A stretch of DNA of 37,215 bases from Acidimicrobiia bacterium (GCA_012270885.1 JAAXHN010000073.1:1-37215); one strand, 5' to 3'. Counted from the stretch's first letter, positions 10,538 through 19,407 are shown. Notes: generated by a model from the sequence alone, not told the origin. Made by a program: numbers and translations.

Positions 10538-10966
10538 TCAACTTCCGCCGGAGCCTCCTCCTCCCCCCGGGAGAAAGCCACCGGAAAACCCGTACGGCAG
10601 GAGTTCCGAAAGCCCGTGAACCCGATAGGGGCCGTCCCCGGTTGCGACAAGCACCGTCTCCACTCCGAACTCGTTCATCACCTGTCGACACCCCCCGCAC
10701 GGGTAGGCGTTGGCGATGGAGTCGGCGTCGATGCAGGCCACGGCCACGGTGCGTATCCGTCTTGTTCCCGCCGCGGCCGCGGTGTTGACCGCGGTCGCCT
10801 CCGCGCAGTTGGAGACCGGGTAGGCGGCATTCTCCACATTGGCGCCGCAGAAGACCGACCCGTCGCCGGTCAGGAGCGCCGCTCCCACCCGGAAGCCCGA
10901 GTAGGGAGAGTAGGAGTTCCGGGCCGCCCGGCGCGCTCTGTCCACCAGGGAGTCATGGTCGATCAT
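10538..10966 (-). CDS. cdd: Cytidine deaminase
   Basis: A 142-residue zinc enzyme that deaminates cytidine and deoxycytidine to uridine and deoxyuridine for pyrimidine salvage. Zinc ligands are Cys54 (in NCAEATAV) and Cys90 and Cys93 (in PCGGCRQ); the catalytic Glu is Glu56. The Arg that follows the Glu in B. subtilis (CAER) is Ala57 here; M. tuberculosis Cdd also lacks it, so this may be an actinobacterial variant. Substrate residues NVENAAYP are present. The C-terminus is a flexible GGGGGSGGS tail. The ATG overlaps the ftsY stop by four bases. The salvage enzymes that would use its products are coded at 23.5-27.8 kb. Confidence 0.93.
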   Translation of the reverse strand: MIDHDSLVDRARRAARNSYSPYSGFRVGAALLTGDGSVFCGANVENAAYPVSNCAEATAVNTAAAAGTRRIRTVAVACIDADSIANAYPCGGCRQVMNEFGVETVLVATGDGPYRVHGLSELLPYGFSGGFLPGGGGGSGGS

Positions 10967-11925
10967 CCGGGTTCATCCTCCAGCAACGCCCGGACGAACG
11001 TCTCCGCGTCGAAAGCGGCCAGATCCGACAGTCCCTCCCCGGTCCCGACCAGCTTGATGGGTGTCCCCAGTCGCCTCTCCACGGCCACCGCCACCCCGCC
11101 CCGGGCGGTCCCGTCCAACTTGGTGAGCACCACTCCGGTCACCCCCACCCGGTCGCTGAACTCCCGGGCCTGGGCCACCCCGTTCTGGCCGGTGGAGGCG
11201 TCAAGCACCAGGAGCACCTCATCCACCTTTCCGGCAACCTTGGTGAGCACCCGTTTCATCTTCTCCAGTTGGCTCATCAGGTGCGTACTGGAGTGCAGCC
11301 GACCGGCGGTGTCGATGACCACCACCTGATGGCCCCGGCTGTTCGCCGCCGTCCAGGCGTCCCGGGCAACCGCGGCCGGATCGGCGCCATCCTCGCCCCC
11401 CACGATCTCCACCCCCATCCGCTCCGCCCAGGTCGCCAGCTGGCGCTGCGCGGCCGGGCGGTGGGTGTCCGCCGCACCCAGGAGGCACTCCCTGCCCTCG
11501 GACGCCAGCCAGTGGGCCAGCTTGGCGGAGGTCGTGGTCTTGCCGGCTCCGTTCACCCCCACCACCATCACCACCCGCGGTGACCCGTTACCGGACCATG
11601 CCAGACTCCGGTCCGAGCCTCCCAACAATTCGACCATCTCCTCGGCCAGAAGCTCCCGGACCCCTGCGCGGTCGGCGGGCTTTCGATTGCGGACCGCGGA
11701 AACCAGCTCCGCGGAGATCTCCACTCCCACGTCCGAGGCCACCAGGGCCTCCTCCAACCCGGCCCAGAAGGCGGCGTCAAGCCGCTCGTCCACTCCGTCG
11801 AGTCGCAGCGCCGCCCTCAGGGCGCTCCGGGTCTTCGCCAAAGCGGAGACGGTCGGATCCGCGGAAGCCCTCTGTTCGACAGGGGAAGAGCGACGCCTTC
11901 TCCACCAGCGCGTCAGCCATGCCAC
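10963..11925 (-). CDS. ftsY: Signal recognition particle receptor FtsY
   Basis: A 320-residue SRP-type GTPase that receives ribosome-nascent chain complexes at the membrane. The NG domain is complete: P-loop GVNGAGKT (123-130), DTAGR (205-209), TKLDG (268-272). The acidic A domain of E. coli FtsY is absent; instead the protein opens with MAWLTRWWRRRRSS, a Trp/Arg-rich stretch that could act as an amphipathic membrane anchor (inference). The GTG at 11925 is the only start candidate before an in-frame stop, and no good ribosome-binding site is next to it. A well-placed AAAGGAG instead precedes an out-of-frame ATG at 11935. The gap of 152 bases back to smc shows no obvious promoter. Confidence 0.93.
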   Translation of the reverse strand: MAWLTRWWRRRRSSPVEQRASADPTVSALAKTRSALRAALRLDGVDERLDAAFWAGLEEALVASDVGVEISAELVSAVRNRKPADRAGVRELLAEEMVELLGGSDRSLAWSGNGSPRVVMVVGVNGAGKTTTSAKLAHWLASEGRECLLGAADTHRPAAQRQLATWAERMGVEIVGGEDGADPAAVARDAWTAANSRGHQVVVIDTAGRLHSSTHLMSQLEKMKRVLTKVAGKVDEVLLVLDASTGQNGVAQAREFSDRVGVTGVVLTKLDGTARGGVAVAVERRLGTPIKLVGTGEGLSDLAAFDAETFVRALLEDEPG

Positions 11926-12077
11926 TCTCGGCCATTTTAATGCTTACTCCTTTGTGATGTCCCCCAACGGTCGCCCTTTCTCACCCCCCTGACTTTCTCA
12001 GAACCTACACCAAAACGCACCAGCACGACACACAGAACTCAACCGAAAAGCTCTCCCATCAAAGCCAGGGCGGTTCA

Positions 12078-15000
12078 TCAGGCGGACTTGGCGGGAGTTT
12101 GCAGGCCTGGCAAGCTGGTGCTGGCCTGGTCCATGCGCATGGAGACCACCCGGGTGGCGCCTCCGGGGGGCATGGTCACGCCGTAGAGCAGGTCGGCGGA
12201 CTCGGCGGTCTGGGGCTGATGGGTTATGACCAGGATCTGCGCCTCCGAACTGAGTTCCCGGACCATCCCCAGCACCCGGTGCAGGTTGGCCGAGTCCAGG
12301 GTGGCGTCCACTTCATCCAGCAGGTAGAAGGGAGATGGGCGGGTCTTCATCATCGCAAACAGAAAAGCCAGGGCCCCCAGAGCCCGCTCTCCGCCCGACA
12401 GAAGGCTGAGCCGCGACACCCGCTTCCCCGAGGGCTGGGCTCGGATCTCTACTCCCGAACCGAGCGGATCGGCGGAATCCACCAGGCGGAGCCGGCCCCG
12501 CCCGCCCGGAAAGACCTGCCCGAAGGATCGTTCGAAGGCAGTGGCCGTCTCCCGGAATGTGGCCAGGTAACGATCTGTGGCCTCCCTCTCCAACTCCGAG
12601 ATAACCCTGCCCAGCCGTTCTCCGGACTCGACGATGTCGTCGTGTTGCGCTGACAACTCCGAGACCTCCGACTCCAGTTCCGACAAGTCCAGGGCCGCGT
12701 AGTGATTGATGGGCCCCGCCCGTTCCAGTTCGGCCACCAGGGACTGCAGTGTCTCCTCGGGATCCGCCACCTCGGGGACCGGCGCCGAGACCGCCTCTGT
12801 GGGATCGGCGCCCACCATTTGCAGGCTCTCGGTCACCGACACGCGGCGGGACTCCAACCGGGAGACCTCAGCGATCAACCACTCCAACTCCACGGTGGCG
12901 CGGAGCGCGGTCTCATCGGCCTGCCCGATGGCTTCCCGGATCCGCCCGGCTTCTTCCGCCAACTCCCGCGACCTCTCCCTTGAGGCCCGGTCGACCGAGG
13001 CCAGCACGTCCCGCCGGGCGCACATCAACTCGAGCGCCGCTCCAGCCAACTCCGCCACCTCCCCGGAGTAGTCCGGGGAGGACTCCTCGGGTAGGTAGGA
13101 GACCTTTGTCAACTCCATCACGACCCTCTCGTAGCGAGCCCGTCCCAGCCGCCGTTCTTCCCTAAGACGGGTGAGTTCGGTGATTCGGGACCGGTACTCC
13201 TCGTCGGCCGCCGTCCGATCCTGAGAGGCTCGCTCCAATCGCTCGGCTAGTCGCCGCGCCTCGCCGGTGGCATCCAGCCGCCCGCCGCGCAACTGAGCGA
13301 TCCGCCGTCCCAACTCGGACAGGCGGATCCGGCGCGCCGCTTCCCCCTCCCTGAGAGAGTCCCGCCGCTCGGTCAAACGGCGCTCCTCCCCCTGCAGTTC
13401 CGTCCAGCGCGACACCAGCCGATCCAGCTTCTGCTGGCGCTCCAGCAACACACCCTGGCGTTCGCTCCAGCGGGCGGTGGCCTCTTCCCGGCCTTCCTCC
13501 CCCAGCCGCGCCTCTGTGCCCAGTCGCCGCGCCTCCTCCTGGAGGTCGTCGCAGAATGTGTTAGCCTCCTCCGCCTCGGCCAAGGCTTCCACCAGGTCAG
13601 GCATGCGGACCCCGCCGCGCAGGCGGATCCCACGGGCGGTTACCAGGTCTCCCCGGCGGGTAACCGCTCGAAGGCGAGGATGGCTCCCCACCACTTCCCA
13701 CCCGGTTCGCCAGTCTTCCACCAGGACCACATCGCCCAAGAGCCGCATCGCCAGAACGGATTGGCGGTCCTCTTCCAGAAGGTCCAGGAGAGGCACCAAC
13801 TTGCTCCCGGACGAGGCTGCCGACCGGGCGTGGCTCTCCGGGCGCCCGGGAAAGCGCAGGCTGACCATCGAGACGGATCCGTCGGCGCCTTCTACCTCTC
13901 CCAACCTGTCCACCGCGTTGCCAAGCCCCACGGGTCCCTCGAAGACCGCCGCTTCGGCCCATCTCTCCAGCGCTGCCTCCACCGCCGCGGCCAGCTCCCC
14001 GGGGACGGAGAGCAGTTGGGAGACCCATCCCGCCCATCCGCTCAGAGCTTCCACCTGCCTTCTCCGGGCGGGATCCCGGGCCTTCAAGGCCTCCCGGGCC
14101 ACCTCCAGCCTCCCTGCCGCTTCGGCCATGACCGCGCGGGCCTCAGCTACCCGCTCCTCCGCCGCCCGCAATCGCGACCGCATCTCCCTGGCCAGCCGGA
14201 CCGCCCTTTCCATCTCTTCCCCCCCGGCGCGGAACAGAGCCTCCGCCTCGGCCAGCGCCTGCTCAGCCTCCTCCATCCGGGAGTCCAGGCCCTCCCCGGT
14301 GGCAGCCAGCTCGGCGAGTCGGGACTCCACCCCTTCCAGTTCCCCCGTATCCCTCTCCCCGGCGGCCTCCAATGCGGCCAACTCACTCTCCAGTCCCCCC
14401 AGTTCCGCCTCCGCCCCAGCCCCCCGCAGGACCGCCAGCCTCCGTTCCTCCCTGGCCAGCCGGGCCTCCGCTGAACGGGCCCTCTCGACGGCCAGTTCGC
14501 AGGACGTTATCCGGTCCTCCACCCTCCCCAGCCCCTGCTCCAGGGAGAGACGCTCGTCGGCCAGCGACCGTCCCAGAGCCTCCACCTGGCGCCGGCGCCG
14601 GCGGGCCTCGGTCCGCAGGGCTGCCACCTCCGATAGACGACGCAACCGTTCGGTGACCATCTCCCAATCCCGCAACGCCCCGTCTGCCGGATCGGATCGG
14701 AGATCCTCGAGGGTGGCTTCGATCTCCGAAAGCGCCCCTAGGCCCCTCTCACGGTCCGCGATTGCCTCCGAACGCTTATCTTCCCACCCTGTGCGGCCTG
14801 ACACGGCGGTGGCCAGTTGCTCGTCGAGTTCCCGGAGCCGCTTTCCCTCCAGATAGATGCGCAACGCCCTGATCTCTGCCGACAGGTGCTGATACCGTCC
14901 CAGCGCCTCGGCCTGCCGACGCAACGGGCGCATCCTCCGTTGCTTGTCCGAAATCAGATCTCCGATGCGATCCAGATCTGCGCCGGTGGACTCCAGGCGC

Positions 15001-15536
15001 CGGACCGCCTTGTCCCGGCGCCAGAGGTGCTTGCCCACTCCCGCCGCCTCCTCCAAGACCTTCCGGTGTTCGGAGGGAGATGCATTCAGGACCCGTTCGA
15101 TCTGGCCCTGGCCCACCAGCGCATACTGGCTCTTCCAGATACCCGCCTCGGCCAGCAATTCGGTGATGTCCACCAGCCGGCACGAGACCCGGTTGATCTC
15201 GAACTCGGACTCACCCGAGCGGTGGTAACGGCGGGTAACCGAGACCTCCGGACGATCGATCGGCAGGAGACCCGAGGTGTTGTCGAACACCAGCGTCACC
15301 TCGGCCCTGGAGGAGGCCGGCAGGGTGGCCGTCCCGCAGAAGAGCAATTCGTCGGAGCGGTCGGCGCGAAGCGTCCGGGTTGACTGGCGCCCCGTGGCCC
15401 ATGCCACCGCATCCACGATGTTGGACTTTCCCGAACCGTTGGGGCCGACGATCACCGTTATCCCCGGACCAAACTCCAGAGTGGTCCGCTTGACAAAGGA
15501 CTTGAACCCGGCGAGAGTGATTGACTTCAGGAACAT
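12078..15536 (-). CDS. smc: Chromosome segregation ATPase SMC
   Basis: A 1152-residue condensin subunit that compacts and segregates the chromosome. The N-terminal ATPase half has the P-loop GPNGSGKS (31-38). Long coiled-coil arms rich in Glu, Arg, Leu and Ala flank a globular hinge around residues 505-650. The C-terminal half has the ABC signature LSGGE (about 1046-1050) and Walker B LLDEVDA (about 1072-1078). The start is taken as ATG 15536, giving the usual MFLKSITLAGFKSF; a TTG two codons earlier is possible, and neither has a visible Shine-Dalgarno. The kleisin partners ScpA and ScpB are not in the window. The order mutM-smc-ftsY is common in actinobacteria. Confidence 0.97.
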   Translation of the reverse strand: MFLKSITLAGFKSFVKRTTLEFGPGITVIVGPNGSGKSNIVDAVAWATGRQSTRTLRADRSDELLFCGTATLPASSRAEVTLVFDNTSGLLPIDRPEVSVTRRYHRSGESEFEINRVSCRLVDITELLAEAGIWKSQYALVGQGQIERVLNASPSEHRKVLEEAAGVGKHLWRRDKAVRRLESTGADLDRIGDLISDKQRRMRPLRRQAEALGRYQHLSAEIRALRIYLEGKRLRELDEQLATAVSGRTGWEDKRSEAIADRERGLGALSEIEATLEDLRSDPADGALRDWEMVTERLRRLSEVAALRTEARRRRRQVEALGRSLADERLSLEQGLGRVEDRITSCELAVERARSAEARLAREERRLAVLRGAGAEAELGGLESELAALEAAGERDTGELEGVESRLAELAATGEGLDSRMEEAEQALAEAEALFRAGGEEMERAVRLAREMRSRLRAAEERVAEARAVMAEAAGRLEVAREALKARDPARRRQVEALSGWAGWVSQLLSVPGELAAAVEAALERWAEAAVFEGPVGLGNAVDRLGEVEGADGSVSMVSLRFPGRPESHARSAASSGSKLVPLLDLLEEDRQSVLAMRLLGDVVLVEDWRTGWEVVGSHPRLRAVTRRGDLVTARGIRLRGGVRMPDLVEALAEAEEANTFCDDLQEEARRLGTEARLGEEGREEATARWSERQGVLLERQQKLDRLVSRWTELQGEERRLTERRDSLREGEAARRIRLSELGRRIAQLRGGRLDATGEARRLAERLERASQDRTAADEEYRSRITELTRLREERRLGRARYERVVMELTKVSYLPEESSPDYSGEVAELAGAALELMCARRDVLASVDRASRERSRELAEEAGRIREAIGQADETALRATVELEWLIAEVSRLESRRVSVTESLQMVGADPTEAVSAPVPEVADPEETLQSLVAELERAGPINHYAALDLSELESEVSELSAQHDDIVESGERLGRVISELEREATDRYLATFRETATAFERSFGQVFPGGRGRLRLVDSADPLGSGVEIRAQPSGKRVSRLSLLSGGERALGALAFLFAMMKTRPSPFYLLDEVDATLDSANLHRVLGMVRELSSEAQILVITHQPQTAESADLLYGVTMPPGGATRVVSMRMDQASTSLPGLQTPAKSA

Positions 15537-15597
15537 CCGCAAACCAAATTAATGGATGCGCGCCTCTTTCGGTGGTTTGTTCCCTCGATGGCCCCTC

Positions 15598-16434
15598 TCA
15601 GGGGGCTATCTGGCACTCGGGACAGAAAAAAGAGGACCGGGCGCCGATCACCATCCTCCGGATCGAGGACTCACAGGTTCGACAGGGCCGCCCTTCCCTG
15701 CCGTACACCCGCAGATACTCGAGGAACTCCCCGGCCCGGCCATCCGGCAACAGGTAGGCCAGGTCATCCAGGCTGGTGCCTCCCCGGCTGATCCCCTCCG
15801 CCAGAACCGGGCGCACCTCGGAGCGGATCCGGCCCACCTCCTCCTCCGACAACCCTCCCGAACGGCGGGATGGGTGGATCCCCGCCCGGTGAAGCACCTC
15901 GTCGGAGTAGATGTTCCCCAGGCCCGCCACGAAGCGCTGGTCCAGGAGCAGGCTCTTCACCGGGATGGTCCGCGACCTCATCGCGTCGAAGAACCAACCG
16001 GTCGAGGGGAGTTCCTCCCAGGCGTCGGCGCCCAGCCTGGCCAGGGTGGAACCATCCAACTCCTCGGGGGTGAACACCGCCACGAACCCGAAGGTCCTCG
16101 GATCGACCAGGCGCAACAACGGGCCCGACTCCATCTCGGCCCAAAAGCGGGTGTGGACTTCTTTCGGATCACCCGGTCGGCATAGGAGGATCCGTCCCGA
16201 CATCCCCAAATGCATCACCCAGGTGAGACCGGCGTCCAGCCCGATCAGCAGGAACTTTCCGAGCCGACCCACCCGAAGGACGCGACGTCCCACCAGCCGG
16301 TCCTCCACATCGGTGCAACGGGCATGGCGGCGGGCCGTGCGGGGATGACATATCCGGGCGGACGCCACCCTGCGACTCTCGAGTTCGGGCAGGATGGCCC
16401 TGCGCACCGTCTCCACTTCCGGCAGTTCGGGCAT
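15598..16434 (-). CDS. mutM: Formamidopyrimidine-DNA glycosylase
   Basis: A 278-residue bifunctional DNA glycosylase/AP lyase that removes 8-oxoguanine and ring-opened purines. The catalytic N-terminal Pro2 and Glu3 (MPELPEVETV) are intact, as is Lys60 in RLGKFLLIG. The helix-two-turn-helix region has GLGNIYSDEVL, and the C-terminal zinc finger uses Cys251, Cys254, Cys271 and Cys274, with the DNA-intercalating Arg in GARSSFF. It starts 12 bases after rnc and ends about 60 bases before smc. Confidence 0.96.
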   Translation of the reverse strand: MPELPEVETVRRAILPELESRRVASARICHPRTARRHARCTDVEDRLVGRRVLRVGRLGKFLLIGLDAGLTWVMHLGMSGRILLCRPGDPKEVHTRFWAEMESGPLLRLVDPRTFGFVAVFTPEELDGSTLARLGADAWEELPSTGWFFDAMRSRTIPVKSLLLDQRFVAGLGNIYSDEVLHRAGIHPSRRSGGLSEEEVGRIRSEVRPVLAEGISRGGTSLDDLAYLLPDGRAGEFLEYLRVYGREGRPCRTCESSIRRMVIGARSSFFCPECQIAP

Positions 16435-16446
16435 TCTTCGCTCAGA

Positions 16447-17229
16447 TCAGGAGTGCTTTCGGCGCGTTCTCCGCCACCGCCACCATTGAGGGGCCTGCTG
16501 TGGCTCATCTACCGTCGACGCCTCCGTGACCGCGGGCGTCGGTTGAGACCGGGCCGGGGCCGCATCGGAGTAGAGGGCCTCGACGGCGCGCCTCGCCGCC
16601 TCTTGCTCAGCCTGGCGCCGGGCGGATCCTTTACCGACTCCAAACCTTTCCCCCTCCACCCAAACCTCCGCCTCGAACCGGGGAGCATGGCTGGGGCCCT
16701 CCCCGCTGCTCCGGTATTCGGGCACCTTTCCCTCCGAGGCCAACAACTCCTGGAGTTGGGTCTTGGCGTCCTGTGCGTCGGGCGTGGCCGCCTGGGCATC
16801 GATCATTGCCCGCCAGTGGGTCATCACCAACCGCTCGGCCGGTTTCCATCCGCCATCCCGGTAGACCGCCCCGATCACAGCCTCCATGGCGTCGGCCAGG
16901 ATGCTTGGCTTGCGGCGACCGTCCGACTGTTCCTGGCCCTTGCCCAGTCGGAGAGCCTCTCCCAACTCGAGAGCTTCCGCGACTCGCGCCAGCGACTCCT
17001 TTCTCACCACCTCCGCCCGCACCCGGGTCATCTGACCCTCCTTGAGAGAGGGATATTCCCCGAAGATGTGGCGGGTGACCACCATCTGCAGAACGGTGTC
17101 ACCCAGAAACTCCAGCCGCTCGTTGTCGGGGGTGTTCATCTCGTTGGCATAGGAGCTGTGGGTGAGAGCGTTCAGCAACAACTCAGGCGAGGAAAAATGA
17201 TAACCCAGACGCCTTTGCAGATGGTTCAA
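16447..17229 (-). CDS. rnc: Ribonuclease III
   Basis: A 260-residue double-strand-specific endoribonuclease for rRNA and mRNA processing. The signature NERLEFLGD is at 36-44, the second metal-binding cluster DAME at 113-116, and the dsRNA-binding domain at about 154-221. After it comes an unusual tail: a Pro/Ala/Thr-rich linker (222-247) ending in WWRWRRTRRKHS. Bacterial RNase III normally ends near the dsRBD at about 225-240 residues. The start is TTG 17229, which overlaps the plsX stop (TTGA), so translation is probably coupled. Confidence 0.95.
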   Translation of the reverse strand: MNHLQRRLGYHFSSPELLLNALTHSSYANEMNTPDNERLEFLGDTVLQMVVTRHIFGEYPSLKEGQMTRVRAEVVRKESLARVAEALELGEALRLGKGQEQSDGRRKPSILADAMEAVIGAVYRDGGWKPAERLVMTHWRAMIDAQAATPDAQDAKTQLQELLASEGKVPEYRSSGEGPSHAPRFEAEVWVEGERFGVGKGSARRQAEQEAARRAVEALYSDAAPARSQPTPAVTEASTVDEPQQAPQWWRWRRTRRKHS

Positions 17230-18200
17230 CGGCAGAGGAATCTCTCCCCGATCCGCTCCGGAAGCCGGTACACCGAACCCTCGTTCGCCATCTGCAGCGC
17301 CTTGGTGATGGCCGCCCTGCGGGCGTGTCCGTGCGCTATGACCGCGATCCCCTTGGCCCCCACCAGATGAGCCCCGGCGTGACGGTCGTCCATCAGCTTA
17401 CGGCCCTGTGCCGAGAACTGTGGTCGCACCTTCTCCTCGGTCTCGGGTTCGCTCTCCGCCAGCAACGAGAAGAAGGCCTTAGCGGACATCACCACCGACG
17501 CCTCCACCGTCTTCAAGAAGACATTCCCCGTGAAGCCGTCGGTGACGATCACATCCATCATCCCAGTGGCGAAGTCACTCCCCTCGACATTCCCCACGAA
17601 GTTCACGTGGGCCTTGCGAAGGAGGGCAAGCCCCTCTCTCTCCATCTCTCTGCCCTTTGAGTCCTCCGAGCCGTTGTTGAGCAGTCCCACCCGGGGATTC
17701 TCGACGCCGGCGGTGGTCTCGGCCACCACCGATCCCATCACCGCGAACTCCACCAATTGGCTGGGCCGCACCACCAGGTTGGCGCCCGCGTCGCACAGGA
17801 CCGTGGGGTTCCACGGAATGGTCAGGAGGCTGGCAATTGCGGGCCTCGACACCCCCGGCAGCCGGCCGATACCCACCGCCGCCACCGCCAGGGAAGCGCC
17901 GGTGGAGCCTGCCGAGACGAACCCGGCAGCCTCCCCCGAGGAGACCAGGTTCCCGCACACGACCACCGAAGACTCCGGCACCTCCCGGATGGCCTTGATG
18001 GGGAAGTCCCCCATTCCCACCACTGCCGGAGCATGCACAATCGGCAACTCCGCATCGTGGCCTTCCAGCTCTCTTTGCAGGTCGGGGCGATTCCCCACCA
18101 AGAGCACGTCGATCCCCTGGGCAGCCGCCACCACTGCTCCGGCTACCGTCTCCCGAGGGGCGAAGTCACCCCCGCCTGCATCCAGGGCGATGGTGGGCAC
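17226..18200 (-). CDS. plsX: Phosphate acyltransferase PlsX
   Basis: A 324-residue enzyme that makes acyl-phosphate from acyl-ACP, the first step of the PlsX/PlsY route to phosphatidic acid. Family motifs include IALDAGGGDFAP at the N-terminus (usually DAMGGDHAP), SAGSTGASLA near residue 96, and VTDGFTGNVFLK in the second half. The GTG start shares a base with the rpmF stop (TAGTG). In many bacteria plsX is followed by fabD, fabG and acpP before rnc; here it joins rnc directly, so those genes must be elsewhere. plsY is not in the window. Confidence 0.95.
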   Translation of the reverse strand: MPTIALDAGGGDFAPRETVAGAVVAAAQGIDVLLVGNRPDLQRELEGHDAELPIVHAPAVVGMGDFPIKAIREVPESSVVVCGNLVSSGEAAGFVSAGSTGASLAVAAVGIGRLPGVSRPAIASLLTIPWNPTVLCDAGANLVVRPSQLVEFAVMGSVVAETTAGVENPRVGLLNNGSEDSKGREMEREGLALLRKAHVNFVGNVEGSDFATGMMDVIVTDGFTGNVFLKTVEASVVMSAKAFFSLLAESEPETEEKVRPQFSAQGRKLMDDRHAGAHLVGAKGIAVIAHGHARRAAITKALQMANEGSVYRLPERIGERFLCR

Positions 18201-18376
18201 TACTCGACTTCGACTATTTCACGTCCTCGATAGCTACCGCACTCCTGACACGCCCTGTGAGGCAGCCGGGGAGCCTGGCACTGCGGGCAACGGGAAAGAG
18301 TGGGCAGGCGGACCTTCCAGGCCGCCTTTCTGTGCCTGGTGCGCATCTTGGAACTCTTTTTCTTGGGAACAGCCAT
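18200..18376 (-). CDS. rpmF: 50S ribosomal protein bL32
   Basis: A 58-residue ribosomal protein that starts MAVPKKKSSK, has a basic N-terminal half and a zinc-ribbon of the four-cysteine type (Cys30, Cys33, Cys43, Cys46). It is easy to miss because of its size and because another frame stays open across it. AGGAGAG lies eight bases before the ATG, next to the yceD stop. The zinc form suggests that a zinc-free paralogue could exist elsewhere. The yceD-rpmF-plsX order is widely conserved. Confidence 0.96.
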   Translation of the reverse strand: MAVPKKKSSKMRTRHRKAAWKVRLPTLSRCPQCQAPRLPHRACQECGSYRGREIVEVE

Positions 18377-18388
18377 GAGGCGACTCTC

Positions 18389-18874
18389 CTATAGGAAGTT
18401 GGACAGGACCGAAAATGGAGACGGCCGATCCTCAACAACACATTTACATGCTTCTGCGTTCAAATGGATGCCGCATTCGGAGCAGATCCCGCGACAGTCC
18501 TTCTCGCACAGAGGCGCAGTCGGCAAAGAGAGTACCACCTCGTCGACGACAATCCCATCTAGGCGGAGCCATCCGTCCTCCGTGATGCAATAGCCGTCGG
18601 AATCCGGAAGGCGTCTCACCGTCCGGTCCAGAGCAACAACCCGCTCCTCCTCCCACTCCTCCAGGCACCGGTAGCATCTCACCTGGGCACCCACTGCCAC
18701 TGTCCCGCTCACCCGAATCCCGTCGTGACTTCCCTCTAGTACCAGGTCAGCCCGGGCCCTTTCGGCTTTGACCACGGGCATCTCCACTGCCAGGGGGACA
18801 TCCCACCGACGGCGGTCGGTCCGTCCCGGGGTCCCGAGAATGTGCGATACTTGAACCTGCCCCGCAGAGCCCAT
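18389..18874 (-). CDS. yceD: YceD/DUF177 family protein (23S rRNA accumulation protein-like)
   Basis: A 161-residue member of the family coded before rpmF in most bacteria; in E. coli YceD and in plants it is linked to 23S rRNA accumulation. Here it has a Cys pair at 67 and 70 (VRCYRCLEEW), a central acidic region, and a C-terminal cluster at 123, 127, 131 and 134 (CEKDCRGICSEC) typical of the group. The ATG overlaps the stop of the upstream coiled-coil gene by one base (TGATG). No separate Shine-Dalgarno is visible, which fits coupled translation. Confidence 0.88.
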   Translation of the reverse strand: MGSAGQVQVSHILGTPGRTDRRRWDVPLAVEMPVVKAERARADLVLEGSHDGIRVSGTVAVGAQVRCYRCLEEWEEERVVALDRTVRRLPDSDGYCITEDGWLRLDGIVVDEVVLSLPTAPLCEKDCRGICSECGIHLNAEACKCVVEDRPSPFSVLSNFL

Positions 18875-19407
18875 CAGATGGGCGGGGCAGGATCTGCCGG
18901 TCGGGAACGGTGGAGAACGGTGCGGGTGGCGCTCACCCTCGCCGCCAGGTCACCGATGAGGGTCTCCAGTGATTCCAGGACCGCGTCGGCCATGTCCTCG
19001 GCTTCCAACCGGGTCCTCCGCGCTTCGCCCTCGGCCCTGCGGACCAGCGCATTGGCCTCGGCGACCGCCTCCTCCAGGATGTGGGATTGGCTGACCAGCC
19101 GCTTGGACTCCGAACGCGCCCGATTGATGATCTCCTCGGCCTGCTCATTGGCGCGGCGCATGAATGTCTCCCTCTCACGAACCATCCAGCGAGCGGCCCG
19201 CAACTCTTCGGGGAGGCCTCTCAGCAGGATCTCGAGGCGGGACAGCATCTTCTCCCGGTCGACCAGAGCATTGTGGGAGAGCGGGAGGGAACGGGCCTGA
19301 CGGACCTCGTCGATCAGTTCCTCCACCATCCCCAGCAGGTGACCCACCGAGGAGCGAACCGGCACCACCTCGGACGGCTGGCTGAGAGGGATCTGCTCAT
19401 CGGTCAT
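18874..19407 (-). CDS. DivIVA-like coiled-coil protein
   Basis: A 177-residue, mostly helical protein rich in Glu, Arg, Ala and Leu. After a short disordered N-terminus, VGHLLGMVEELIDEVRQAR starts a helix, and from about residue 65 to 165 a long coiled coil follows (ANEQAEEIINRARSES, then LVRRAEGEARRTRLEAEDM). Similar proteins between coaD and yceD in actinobacteria are annotated as DivIVA-like cell-division proteins or, misleadingly, as ATP synthase b subunits. There is no membrane helix, so the latter is wrong. The ATG at 19407 shares a base with the coaD stop (TAATG); a longer frame to 19515 only overlaps coaD. Exact function is not known. Confidence 0.75.
   Translation of the reverse strand: MTDEQIPLSQPSEVVPVRSSVGHLLGMVEELIDEVRQARSLPLSHNALVDREKMLSRLEILLRGLPEELRAARWMVRERETFMRRANEQAEEIINRARSESKRLVSQSHILEEAVAEANALVRRAEGEARRTRLEAEDMADAVLESLETLIGDLAARVSATRTVLHRSRPADPAPPI

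Noticed and set aside
13477-14856. Plus-strand open frame of 459 codons, Ser/Arg-rich
   Set aside because: It is the mirror of the smc coiled-coil region, where Glu/Arg/Ala/Leu codons leave the opposite strand open.
14147-14900. Repeats in the smc coding region
   Set aside because: They come from the coiled-coil heptads and biased codons, not from a nucleotide repeat array.
18214-18441. 75-codon minus-strand frame across the rpmF region
   Set aside because: It is in the wrong frame; bL32 with its four cysteines is read in the neighbouring frame from ATG 18376.
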